Part shown: positions 15,593 to 23,165 of the stretch, piece by piece
Numbering within the stretch: position 1 is the stretch's first letter
Layout: every line of letters begins with the position of its first letter
Assembly (NCBI GenBank): GCA_902464295.1
Contig: CABQIW010000028.1
Span: forward strand, 1 to 24,653
Direction: 5' to 3'
Length of the DNA: 24,653 nt
Source of the DNA: an uncultured Eggerthella sp.
GTDB taxonomy: Bacteria > Actinomycetota > Coriobacteriia > Coriobacteriales > Eggerthellaceae
Notes under the pieces: generated by a model
What the model was told of the DNA's origin: nothing
Seen by the model: only the letters and a program-made list of their open reading frames with translations
Database searches by the model: none
Program-made: the position numbers and the translations under genes

Positions 15593-17017
15593 CTATTCTT
15601 TGCCGTTCCAGCAGTAGGTGCAGATCTTCGACGGATCGATGCCGATCGCCTCGATCATGCCCTCGAGCGATTGATAGCGCAGTGAGTCGAAGCCCATGTC
15701 TTCACAAATGGTCTTGAGCAGGCATTTTCCACGCTCGGTCGATGCATCGGCGTATTCTTCAAGGTGCTGCTGGCCTTCATCGCCTTCAAGCTGCTGCACC
15801 ACGCGGCGCGCGATCAGATCCATCTCGGACTTGTTGCTCGAGAAGTTCAAGTACTTACAATTGAACATGATGGGCGGACAGGCCGACCGCATGTGCACTG
15901 CCTTCGCGCCGGAGCCATAGAGGAACTCGACCGTTTCGCGCAGCTGGGTGCCGCGCACGATGGAGTCGTCCACGAACAGGAGTTCCTTGTCCTTGATGAG
16001 CTCGGGCACCGAGATCTGCTTGAGCTTCGCCACCTTGTTACGCACGTCCTGATTCTCCGGCATGAACGAGCGCTGCCAAGTGGGCGTGTACTTGATGAAC
16101 GGACGACCGAACGCGGTCTTGCTTTCGGTTGAATAGCCGATGGCATGCGGCGTGCCCGAATCGGGAATGCCTGCCACATAGTCGAGCTCGGGGATGCCCA
16201 CTTGCTCGGCTTCGTCGCGCGCCATGACCGCACCGTTGCGGTAGCGCATGACCTCGACGTTCATGCCTTCGTAGGTTGAGGTGGGATAGCCATAGTAGGT
16301 CCAAAGGAAGGCGCAGATCTTCATGTCTTCACCGGCGGGCGCAAGCGTTTCGTAGCCATCGGCCGTGATGTTCACGATCTCGGCGGGACCCAGCTCGTAG
16401 ACCGTTTCGTAATCGATCTTCTGATAGGCGAATGACTCGAAGGACGCGCAGTAGCCTTCATGGTTCTTACCGATGAGCACCGGCAGACGGCCAAGCCTAT
16501 CGCGCGCGGCGATGATGTTGCCTTCTTCGGTCATGAGCAGCAGCGTCATGGAGCCTTCGACCTTTTCCTGCACGTGCTTGATGCCGGAAACGAAGTCGTC
16601 TTCCTGGTTGATGAGCGCTGCGACCAGTTCGGTCTCGTTCACCTTGCCCGAGCTCATGGCCATGAATTGATTGCCATGGTCGGCGAAGTATTCTTCGATG
16701 AGCGCGTCGGCGTTGTTGATCACACCACACGTAGTGAGCGCGAACACGCCTAGATGCGAACGAACGAGCAGCGGTTGCGGATCGCTATCGGAAATGCAGC
16801 CGATGCCGCTGGTGCCTTCGAAGGTTGCGAGGTCTTTCTCGAATTTGGTGCGGAACGGGGTGTTCTCCACGTTGTGAATCTGACGCTGAAAGCCGCGTTC
16901 CTTGCTGAAGATGATCATGCCTGCGCGCTTCGTTCCCAGGTGGGAGTGGTAATCAACCCCGAAGAACACATCCAAACTCACGTCTCTGTGCGAAACTGCA
17001 CCGAAATATCCGCCCAC
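15593..17017 (-). CDS. PurF-like amidophosphoribosyltransferase homologue without the catalytic N-terminal Cys
   Basis: This 474-residue protein has the layout of glutamine PRPP amidotransferase, the first step of purine synthesis. The phosphoribosyltransferase domain keeps the PRPP loop LLFVDDSIVRGTQ (346-358). Cysteines 235, 380 or 387, 466 and 469 (CTYC) fit the [4Fe-4S] ligand pattern of the Bacillus enzyme. The N-terminal Ntn glutaminase half is altered. GGAGG lies 6 bases before a GTG start giving MGGYFG, where normal PurF reads CGVFG after processing, so the Cys nucleophile is Gly and there is no propeptide. The HNGN oxyanion stretch is replaced by TTCG (95-98). Glutamine use is therefore doubtful. 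It may run on free ammonia or have another role. I recall similar MGGFFG proteins in other anaerobes. Whether a normal purF exists elsewhere is unknown. Confidence 0.85.
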   Translation of the reverse strand: MGGYFGAVSHRDVSLDVFFGVDYHSHLGTKRAGMIIFSKERGFQRQIHNVENTPFRTKFEKDLATFEGTSGIGCISDSDPQPLLVRSHLGVFALTTCGVINNADALIEEYFADHGNQFMAMSSGKVNETELVAALINQEDDFVSGIKHVQEKVEGSMTLLLMTEEGNIIAARDRLGRLPVLIGKNHEGYCASFESFAYQKIDYETVYELGPAEIVNITADGYETLAPAGEDMKICAFLWTYYGYPTSTYEGMNVEVMRYRNGAVMARDEAEQVGIPELDYVAGIPDSGTPHAIGYSTESKTAFGRPFIKYTPTWQRSFMPENQDVRNKVAKLKQISVPELIKDKELLFVDDSIVRGTQLRETVEFLYGSGAKAVHMRSACPPIMFNCKYLNFSSNKSEMDLIARRVVQQLEGDEGQQHLEEYADASTERGKCLLKTICEDMGFDSLRYQSLEGMIEAIGIDPSKICTYCWNGKE

Positions 17018-17056
17018 GCTAAACCTCCAAAAACGCGCGTTGTTTCTACCTTCAGA

Positions 17057-17062
17057 AGTATA
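17057..17062 (-). promoter_or_regulatory. -10 box upstream of the PurF-like gene
   Basis: TATACT reads on the minus strand, 39 bases before the GTG start. A TTGACC lies 24 bases further upstream, too far for a standard -35 box, so recognition may depend on an activator. It sits in the divergent region shared with ychF. Confidence 0.4.
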
Positions 17063-17158
17063 CGCTGCTTGGCGCGAGGTGCGGGTGGTCAATAGCGGAT
17101 AAATGGAGAAAAAGAAGGTGAAGTGACCGCGGCGTTTTCGCGGGGCGGGCGCGGGTGG

Positions 17159-17201
17159 TATGATTACCCAACACACCTACACACGCGCGCTTCGGGCGCG
17201 C
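17159..17201 (+). promoter_or_regulatory. ychF -10 box and leader hairpin
   Basis: TATGAT (17159-17164) is a reasonable -10 box for ychF, with no convincing -35. About 20 bases downstream the leader folds into a GCGCGC-TTCGG-GCGCGC hairpin (17185-17201), which ends 29 bases before the GTG start and may affect message stability or translation. Confidence 0.4.
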
Positions 17202-17230
17202 TTAGCACTGAAACATGAAGGAGCAATCTC

Positions 17231-18295
17231 GTGGCGCTTTCCATCGGTATCGTCGGACTTCCCAACGTCGGCAAATCAACGCTGTTCACCGCCCTTACTA
17301 ATAAAGGGGGTTTGGCGGCGAATTATCCGTTCGCCACCATCGAACCGAACGTGGGCATCGTGCCCGTGCCCGATGCGCGCATGGATCGCTTAGCCGAGAT
17401 CGACAATCCCGATCGCATCGTGCCGGCCACGGTCGAGTTCGTGGATATCGCAGGTCTGGTCGAGGGCGCTTCGCACGGTGAAGGCCTGGGCAACCAGTTC
17501 TTGCACAACATTCGCGAGACCGACGCGATCTGCGAGGTCGTGCGCTTCTTCAGCGACCCTGATGTGGTCCATGTGGCTGGTAAAGTCGACCCTGCGAGCG
17601 ATGTCGAGACCATCAAGACCGAACTTGTGCTGGCTGATCTGGCTACGATCGAGAAGGCGAAGCCGCGCCTTGAGAAGGATGCCAAGCGTGGCAAGGATGC
17701 GGCGAAGAAGCTTGATGCCGTGCTGAAGGTTGAAGCTGGTCTGAACGAAGGCAAGCGCGCGCTGCAGCTCGATCTGACTGACGAGGAACGCGAACTTATC
17801 TACGACCTGCATCTGCTGACCATGAAGCCGATGCTCTACATTGCCAACGTGGATGAGGATGCGCTCGATTCCGATTTCGCCGAGATCGACGGCGTTGCAC
17901 CCGTACCGATCAGTGCGAAGGTTGAGGCGGACCTAGCAGAGCTTGATCCAGCTGAGGCCGCAGAGTATCTGGAAGCCATGGGGCTTGAAGAATCAGGTTT
18001 GGCGCGCTTGGTGCGTGAGGCATATCACCTGCTCGGCCTGCAGAGCTTCTTCACGAGCGGCCCGATGGAAGTGCGTGCCTGGACCATTCCGATCGGCGCG
18101 AAGGCTCCGCAAGCTGCGGGCACCATCCATACGGATTTTGAGCGCGGGTTCATCAAGGCCGAAACCGCGAGCTTCGAAGATTACTCTGCCTACGATGGCG
18201 AGAAAGGCTGTCGCGATGCGGGCAAGCTTCGTCAGGAGGGCAAGGATTACGTCGTGCAGGACGGCGATGTCATGCACTTCAAATTCAATGTGTAA
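17231..18295 (+). CDS. ychF: Ribosome-associated ATPase/GTPase YchF (OLA1 family)
   Basis: This 354-residue cytoplasmic P-loop protein of the OBG family binds ribosomes and prefers ATP over GTP in studied members. It affects translation and stress responses. Seen are the G1 loop GLPNVGKST (9-17), the G2-region stretch ANYPFATIEPNVG (29-41), G3 region VDIAGLVEGASHGEGLGNQFL (partly quoted, about 71-91), a helical coiled insert (about 130-195) and a C-terminal TGS domain (about 270-353, with EVRAWTI and DGDVMHFKFNV). Length is close to the family norm of about 363. It starts at GTG with GAAGGAG 7 bases upstream. It is monocistronic and divergent from the PurF-like gene. The identification is secure. 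Confidence 0.96.
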   Translation: MALSIGIVGLPNVGKSTLFTALTNKGGLAANYPFATIEPNVGIVPVPDARMDRLAEIDNPDRIVPATVEFVDIAGLVEGASHGEGLGNQFLHNIRETDAICEVVRFFSDPDVVHVAGKVDPASDVETIKTELVLADLATIEKAKPRLEKDAKRGKDAAKKLDAVLKVEAGLNEGKRALQLDLTDEERELIYDLHLLTMKPMLYIANVDEDALDSDFAEIDGVAPVPISAKVEADLAELDPAEAAEYLEAMGLEESGLARLVREAYHLLGLQSFFTSGPMEVRAWTIPIGAKAPQAAGTIHTDFERGFIKAETASFEDYSAYDGEKGCRDAGKLRQEGKDYVVQDGDVMHFKFNV

Positions 18296-18313
18296 GATTA
18301 ATCAAAAAACGAA

Positions 18314-18357
18314 AAAGTGCCCGAGGAAGGTAAACTAGCGTACCGTTCGGGCGCTTT
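18314..18357 (-). terminator. Terminator between convergent ychF and lipoprotein genes
   Basis: An 11-bp stem with one G-T pair (18314-18324 with 18347-18357) holds an inner GGTA/TACC helix. On the minus strand it is followed by TTTTTCGTTTTTT, so it chiefly ends the lipoprotein message, 74 bases past its stop codon. Confidence 0.75.
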
Positions 18358-18430
18358 CGGAATACAACATCGTTTAGAACAAATCTCAGATTTCAACCTT
18401 ATTGAAACGAATTGACTGAAAACTAAATTC

Positions 18431-19498
18431 CTAACCGACATTATCCTGAACGATCGAATAGCCATCGATCCCAACATGAGGGAGATACGCGCCAACCACT
18501 GTTACGTGATCGCCCTTATTCAATTGAGCAATCTCTTCGAGCGGCAGCGACGATACACACAAAGCATAGTTTTTGCCTGTATCCAAATAGACCGAGTCTT
18601 CCGTAATTTGAGTAATTGTTGAAGAGTATTTGACGACCTTACCCTCCCAATTTAGTTTTGCGCGCGCTGGATTTTCATTCATGTCTTTCTCAACAGCGTC
18701 TAGATCAAGGTATATCGCATTGGTGATCGTGCCATCCTCTGCTGTTTGATCTTCGGATTGATCAACTTTCTTTTTTGAGATAGTCATATCCACATTCAGA
18801 TCGTTAAGCGTCTCTTTTGTATCAGAAATCACTTTATCCAGTAAGATCCCGGGCTCAAGCTCTCCGCTGCTTACATCAAAAAGATATGCACGATATTTTG
18901 ATTCGCCTAAACTCGACTCAAAATCTTGAAGAGATAAAGCAGGCTCAACAATATCACCGAAGGATCCATCGTCTTTATAACCTAAGAGTTCATATGAGTA
19001 GATGATCGGCGCCGATCCATGACATGTTTGCCTCAAAAAAGCCAATCCTTCTTCATCGGCACGAGAGTATAGATCAATAAAAGGGAAATAACCATTAGTG
19101 CCCCATAAAGAAGGATCCCCTTGAAAGACCTGCTGTAAATCCTGGCCGTCAAATGACCAAATCTCTACCTTGACAGGAGGAACACCATAAGAATCCTGTT
19201 GTTTACTAGCAGCATAAGCCACGATCAATTCATCTTTTCCATCACCATTAAAATCAATAAGATCAGCAAGGCAAAGCCCAGTTGCATACTCTGTACTTAT
19301 CTGTGATTGAGTCGAAGGAGCCCCATATGTCTCAATCAATTCACTACACTTCTCACCGAATGCTTTGTTTCGAAGGTCGTTTTCACTTGTGTCATCCTGG
19401 GAGGTGCAAGCACAGAGGAATAGTAGTGCCCATAAAGAAAACAGCGCAACAATGACGTAAAAGAAGCGTGAACGAAATGATTGTTTTGATCTTTGCAT
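18431..19498 (-). CDS. Putative lipoprotein with FG-GAP/EF-like repeat and OB-like C-terminus
   Basis: This 355-residue exported protein has no assigned function. A basic N-terminus and hydrophobic stretch (12-30) lead to a lipobox LCAC with Cys31 as the lipid-modified residue, so it should be anchored on the outer membrane face. Residues 79-94 (DLIDFNGDGKDELIVA) resemble the calcium-binding or FG-GAP type DxNxDGxxE signature. The last 75 residues (EGKVVKYSSTITQI to VTVVGAY) look like the OB-fold tRNA_anti-like domain found in other Gram-positive lipoproteins. GGAG lies 5 bases before the ATG. Codons are more AT-rich than in neighbouring genes, which hints at acquisition from elsewhere. It lies between ychF and a transporter without an evident functional tie. 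Confidence 0.75.
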   Translation of the reverse strand: MQRSKQSFRSRFFYVIVALFSLWALLFLCACTSQDDTSENDLRNKAFGEKCSELIETYGAPSTQSQISTEYATGLCLADLIDFNGDGKDELIVAYAASKQQDSYGVPPVKVEIWSFDGQDLQQVFQGDPSLWGTNGYFPFIDLYSRADEEGLAFLRQTCHGSAPIIYSYELLGYKDDGSFGDIVEPALSLQDFESSLGESKYRAYLFDVSSGELEPGILLDKVISDTKETLNDLNVDMTISKKKVDQSEDQTAEDGTITNAIYLDLDAVEKDMNENPARAKLNWEGKVVKYSSTITQITEDSVYLDTGKNYALCVSSLPLEEIAQLNKGDHVTVVGAYLPHVGIDGYSIVQDNVG

Positions 19499-19591
19499 CT
19501 AATCTCCAATCAAGGGTAGTCTTCAATATATGAGCCACGAGATTGACCATCATATCATATGATTAGAATGAAAGACCTTATTTACCAGGCG

Positions 19592-20980
19592 TTACCAGCC
19601 ATCCAGCCAGCTTGAGATGAGCGGCGCCCAGCCAGAAATCAGGACTACAACGATGAGCACGGGGATGCCGAACTTCACCCAATAATAGAGCGCTTTAGGG
19701 AAATGCAGCCCGTCGCCAGTGTTCACCTCTTGTAGGAAATTCTTCCATCCCCAACCGCGCTTGCTCACGCAAAAGAGCGTGAACACCAGTGAGCCGACGA
19801 TGAGCAAGTTGTTCGACACAACGAAGTCTTCGATGGCTTGAATGTTGCCGATACCGGGAAGCTCGGCACCCGACCACACGTTGAAACCAAGTGCGCAGGG
19901 CAACGAGAGCAGCGGGATAAGAAGCGCATTGATCGCTACCGCTTTGTTGCGGCTGAACTTCCATTGGTCCATCCAGAAGCTCATGATGGCTTCGAAGACC
20001 GCGATGAGCGTCGAGATAGCCGCAAAACTCATGAACACGAAGAAGAGCGTGGCGAATAGACCACCCATCCACATCTGCGAGAAGACCGCCGGAAGCGTAA
20101 CAAATACCAGGCCAGGACCCGAATCGGGAGCAACGCCGAATGCGAAGCACGCCGGGAAGATGATGAAGCCCGTTGCGAGCGCAACGAAGGTATCAAGCCC
20201 CGCGATGCGCACCGCTTCGCCAGGAAGTGCATGCTTCTTGTTGATGTAGCTGCCGAAGATCTCCATCGATCCAAGACCGATGGAAAGCGTAAAGAATGCC
20301 TGACCGAGCGCCGCGAACACCGCATCAGAAAATGCGCCAGGACTTGCAAAGATCTTCGAGAAATCGGGGTTGAGGTAGAACGCGATGCCCGCTCCTGCAC
20401 CTTCCAAAGTAACCGAACGGATTACGAGCAGCGCAATAAGGGCAAGCAAGCAGACCATCAGCACTTTTGTGACGCGCTCCACCCCTTTCTGCAGGCCGAG
20501 GTGACACACGAAAAGCGCTATTGCGCAGGCAAGGAACATCCAGAACACGAGTTCACCGGGGTTAGCGAGCATAGTGCCGAAGAGCGCGTTCGTGCCCGCC
20601 GCATCCATGGTTGCTAGGTTGGCTGTTGCCATCTTCGGAATGTAGGAGAGCATCCAGCCCGCCACGGTGGTGTAGAACATCATGAGCAGGTATTGGCCGG
20701 CCAGCGCCACCCATTTGAAGTAGTGCCACTTTGTTTTTGGTGGTTCGAGACGGTCGAACGCTTGCGCGACCGATCTTTGACTTGCGCGACCGACCGCAAG
20801 CTCCATGACCAGGATCGGGATGCCGAGGATCGCGAGGAAGACCAGATAGAGCAGCACGAACGCCGCACCGCCGTATTCGCCCACCACGTAGGGAAAACGC
20901 CATACGTTGCCCAGCCCGATCGCGCAACCTGCGCTGATCAGGATGAACCCGAGTCGTGATTTGAAGTGCTCGCGTGGCAT
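19592..20980 (-). CDS. Sodium-dependent transporter, NSS (SLC6-like) family
   Basis: This is a 462-residue polytopic membrane protein of the neurotransmitter:sodium symporter family, which in bacteria takes up amino acids or related amines with Na+. The first membrane helix carries the hallmark SAGCAIGLGNVWRFPYV (17-33), whose unwound part forms the Na+ and substrate sites. About eleven or twelve hydrophobic segments follow, including the TM6-like FFTLSIGLGSMEIFGSY (about 228-244). Length fits bacterial 11-12 TM members such as MhsT and Tyt1. The substrate cannot be stated. Its ribosome site is weak (GGGCGAA close to the ATG). No terminator is seen downstream, so read-through into the lipoprotein gene is possible. 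Bases 20981-21143 upstream show nothing recognisable. Confidence 0.93.
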   Translation of the reverse strand: MPREHFKSRLGFILISAGCAIGLGNVWRFPYVVGEYGGAAFVLLYLVFLAILGIPILVMELAVGRASQRSVAQAFDRLEPPKTKWHYFKWVALAGQYLLMMFYTTVAGWMLSYIPKMATANLATMDAAGTNALFGTMLANPGELVFWMFLACAIALFVCHLGLQKGVERVTKVLMVCLLALIALLVIRSVTLEGAGAGIAFYLNPDFSKIFASPGAFSDAVFAALGQAFFTLSIGLGSMEIFGSYINKKHALPGEAVRIAGLDTFVALATGFIIFPACFAFGVAPDSGPGLVFVTLPAVFSQMWMGGLFATLFFVFMSFAAISTLIAVFEAIMSFWMDQWKFSRNKAVAINALLIPLLSLPCALGFNVWSGAELPGIGNIQAIEDFVVSNNLLIVGSLVFTLFCVSKRGWGWKNFLQEVNTGDGLHFPKALYYWVKFGIPVLIVVVLISGWAPLISSWLDGW

Positions 20981-21143
20981 CTAGTTCGCCCGTCGTTCCC
21001 TTCGGCGATTACTTCGCTTTGCTTCTTTGCTGCTTTACTGCTTTCAGCCGACCACGTTCATTCTCTATAACAGCCGATAGCTCTTTCATGGTAGGCGAAA
21101 ACAACCTGCAGCTCGGGCGCGCGAACCATTCGATACCTGATAG

Positions 21144-21172
21144 TTGTTTTTTTGCCCGTTTGTCGGTATACT
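21144..21172 (+). promoter_or_regulatory. tRNA-Thr promoter
   Basis: TTGTTT (21144-21149) and TATACT (21167-21172) are separated by exactly 17 bases. Transcription would begin near 21179, leaving a leader of about 50 bases before the tRNA. Confidence 0.7.
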
Positions 21173-21229
21173 TCGTTACTGCTCGTGATTGCGTGCGCGG
21201 CCTTGTCCGCAGGCGCTTCACCAACACAA

Positions 21230-21305
21230 GCCAACGTGGCTCAGGTGGTAGAGCAACGCACTCGTAATGCGTAGGTCGCCGGTTCGAGTCCGGCCGTTGG
21301 CTCCA
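21230..21305 (+). tRNA. tRNA-Thr (anticodon CGT)
   Basis: All arms fold: acceptor GCCAACG with CGTTGGC (7 bp), D arm GCTC/GAGC, anticodon arm ACGCA/TGCGT around loop CTCGTAA, 5-base variable loop, and T arm GCCGG/CCGGC with loop TTCGAGT. The anticodon CGT at 21263-21265 reads ACG. The CCA end (21303-21305) is encoded. The phage element begins right after this gene, so its 3' end is the likely attachment site. Confidence 0.97.
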
Positions 21306-21315
21306 TTAAAAGAGC

Positions 21316-21354
21316 AGGTCAGAGCGCAAAAATCGCTCTGACCTTTCTTTTTTT
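21316..21354 (+). terminator. Terminator after tRNA-Thr
   Basis: A perfect 11-bp stem (21316-21326 with 21334-21344) with a 7-base loop is followed by a TTCTTTTTTT tract (21345-21354) on the + strand. It ends the tRNA transcript and may have come in with the element. Confidence 0.9.
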
Positions 21355-21370
21355 GTTGATGGTCAAAAAC

Positions 21371-21405
21371 TAATAAATGGGGATAAATAGGGATAAATGG
21401 GGATA
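21371..21405. repeat. Helically phased 10-bp tandem repeats beside the tRNA attachment site
   Basis: GGATAAATAG and GGATAAATGG (21381-21400) are consecutive decamers, preceded by an 8/10 match (21371-21380) and followed by GGATA (21401-21405). One copy per helical turn and closeness to the attachment site suggest arm-type integrase or accessory protein sites. This is inference. Confidence 0.6.
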
Positions 21406-21427
21406 GGTTTCTTTCTAAATCCTTCCA

Positions 21428-22507
21428 TTATTTAACGTAGGCTTTTCCAGCCCACTCTAAGCAGATCCAACCACTTGGGATCAATCCCCAGGTGTTGCCA
21501 CCTGAATCTCGTTGCACCTTCGACACAGTTACCCTGGTTCCACTATTCAGTTGACCGTGATCGTTGCTGTGCTTGCGGCCGTCTGCCGTGAGCTCAGCTT
21601 TAGTCTTGCGCCTGTAGCCAGTTCCTGCGCCAGTGCGAACATTAAGATCGCCAACTACGGTTGAATAAGTACCTGTGCGATAAGCGATCGAAGGCGTGAC
21701 AGGCGCGTTCGTATTGTAAAGGGCAGTTTGCGTCATAGGACCAACAATACCATCGATCTCAAGACCACGATCGCGTTGAAATTTGCGAACCGCCGCATCG
21801 GTATCAACACCAAAATCGCCATCGATACCAGATTTGCCAATCGAGTAACCCTTCGCCTCGAGCGCTCGCTGGATTCGCCTTACCTCCTCGCCGGTCCATC
21901 CCTTGCAGGGGTATTTCGACGATGCAATGCTAAAGCCTGAGCTTGCGCCACTTGACAGCTTGCCGGGTGTGACCATCACATCAACCGTAGTGACCGCATG
22001 GCCACTACGGCAGTTAAACGCGCCTGGCGTAACAGACATGCTCTCTCGAATCTCGAAGTATTCCCCAAGCTTGCCAAACTTCTCGCGGAAGTTTCCTGTA
22101 GCGGGCAAGTTTCCGCCTTCGTAGAGTACGTTGTAAACAGTGTCGCCCGCTTCCTGACCAAGGATGCGATACGTCGCGCAGATCGCAAGAGTTCCGTCCC
22201 ATGCTGAACAATCGGTTTCGCATGAGATCACAATCTTTGACAAATCCCACCCGACCTTTCGCGCCTGGATGAGCAACGTGTTGCGCTGATCTTGATCGTA
22301 ACCGATGTAAGGGTTTGCAACTGCCGCTTTAGCAAGGCGGTTGATCTCAGCGAGCACGCGTGGATCTTTCGCAACAACAGAAAACCATGGATTCGATGCA
22401 GACGAATAAACCGCTCGAGTGTTTAGCTCTTTGCCGCTCTGATTGCCTGCTTGCCCTCCAGCAATCTTGCCGTTCTCATCAATCGATGCTTGTGCAAAGT
22501 AGGGCAT
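21428..22507 (-). CDS. Phage endolysin: Cys-peptidase-like domain + PG_binding_1 + SH3b
   Basis: This 359-residue peptidoglycan hydrolase is used for host lysis. The N-terminal domain (about 1-180) has a probable Cys/His pair, Cys100 in ETDCSA and His170 in SGHAVTTV, in the order seen in NlpC/P60-like peptidases and amidases; the exact bond cut is not known. A peptidoglycan-binding type 1 domain follows (about 200-265; GEEVRRIQRALEAKGY and DGDFGVDTDAAVRKFQ). The end is a bacterial SH3 domain (about 285-357; LNVRTGAGTGYRR, GWICLEWAG). No signal peptide is present, so release depends on the holin. The ATG at 22507 overlaps the holin stop region and has GGTGAG 4 bases upstream; a GTG at 22516 is possible. 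Last gene of the lysis cassette. Confidence 0.85.
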   Translation of the reverse strand: MPYFAQASIDENGKIAGGQAGNQSGKELNTRAVYSSASNPWFSVVAKDPRVLAEINRLAKAAVANPYIGYDQDQRNTLLIQARKVGWDLSKIVISCETDCSAWDGTLAICATYRILGQEAGDTVYNVLYEGGNLPATGNFREKFGKLGEYFEIRESMSVTPGAFNCRSGHAVTTVDVMVTPGKLSSGASSGFSIASSKYPCKGWTGEEVRRIQRALEAKGYSIGKSGIDGDFGVDTDAAVRKFQRDRGLEIDGIVGPMTQTALYNTNAPVTPSIAYRTGTYSTVVGDLNVRTGAGTGYRRKTKAELTADGRKHSNDHGQLNSGTRVTVSKVQRDSGGNTWGLIPSGWICLEWAGKAYVK

Positions 22508-22508
22508 A

Positions 22509-22751
22509 TTACTCACCGAGTTTGAGCACGGATTCCCCGTTATCGACCTCTGGGACTCCAGCGACGCTCGTCAAGATCGACAATGCTGCAGCAAGCGCAG
22601 CTGTGCTCATAACGCCAATCCACCCAACCTCATGAATGCCCACACCCACAGGGATCATCGCCACTGCTGTTTGTGCAGCTGTCTTTGCAGCACGAACACC
22701 TGCTGCCTTCAACCATTTCTTAATTGCTGAGTTTTTCTCGTAATCTGTCAT
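22509..22751 (-). CDS. Phage holin, r1t-type
   Basis: This 80-residue membrane protein forms lesions that let the endolysin reach the wall. Two hydrophobic stretches (about 27-40 and 44-65) are joined by a short turn with VGIHEVGWIGV, and the pattern KAAGVRAAKTAAQTAVAMI matches the r1t holin family as I know it. AGGAGG lies 4 bases before the ATG. Its stop codon lies one base before the endolysin ATG, so the two are translationally coupled. Confidence 0.88.
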   Translation of the reverse strand: MTDYEKNSAIKKWLKAAGVRAAKTAAQTAVAMIPVGVGIHEVGWIGVMSTAALAAALSILTSVAGVPEVDNGESVLKLGE

Positions 22752-22759
22752 AGTGCCTC

Positions 22760-23095
22760 CTAATGCTCTGCAGGTATTTCTTCACCACCGACTGGTAGTG
22801 CATTTGCTTTCTTGACAACTTCGTGAATGTAGTGATTCCCGCCCAACGCGAAATAGCTATCTGCAAGACGATTGAGCGTATCGAGCTCCATATGAGAGAT
22901 GTATCCGCGTGCCTTAGCGGTTTCATAGATTTGGACTATCTGGGCCTTGAGCTGGTTTCGTTGCGACTCAAGCAATATCGCGTGCTCGGCCTTGAATGCT
23001 TTAATGAACTCGAAAACCTTCTGCGAAATCCAGCCCAAAAGGCCAAGCGTGACAGCAGCAATAATCGCTGGCAGCGCTTCGAAGATAAACGTCAT
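22760..23095 (-). CDS. Phage membrane protein with coiled tail, lysis-cassette (second holin-like)
   Basis: This 111-residue protein starts with one hydrophobic segment (about 2-25), followed by a charged helical region and the C-terminal pattern GYISHMELDTLNRL and YFALGGNHYIHEVV. This resembles small proteins found next to holins in many Gram-positive phages. It may be an accessory holin or an antiholin; the role is inferred from position. The ATG at 23095 has AAAGG upstream; the frame to 23113 is rejected. It is the first gene of the lysis unit, 8 bases before the holin, and is divergent from the integrase across 70 bases. Confidence 0.7.
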   Translation of the reverse strand: MTFIFEALPAIIAAVTLGLLGWISQKVFEFIKAFKAEHAILLESQRNQLKAQIVQIYETAKARGYISHMELDTLNRLADSYFALGGNHYIHEVVKKANALPVGGEEIPAEH

Positions 23096-23165
23096 AGGGC
23101 ACCTTTCCTTCATCTGCTATCTGCTAGTTTCAGGAAGGTGTCACTTAGAGACGAAAGAGATAAAA

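Noticed and set aside
21009..21227. 72-codon minus-strand frame upstream of tRNA-Thr
   Set aside because: It is basic with no ribosome site and overlaps the tRNA promoter on the other strand; there is no sign of a real protein.
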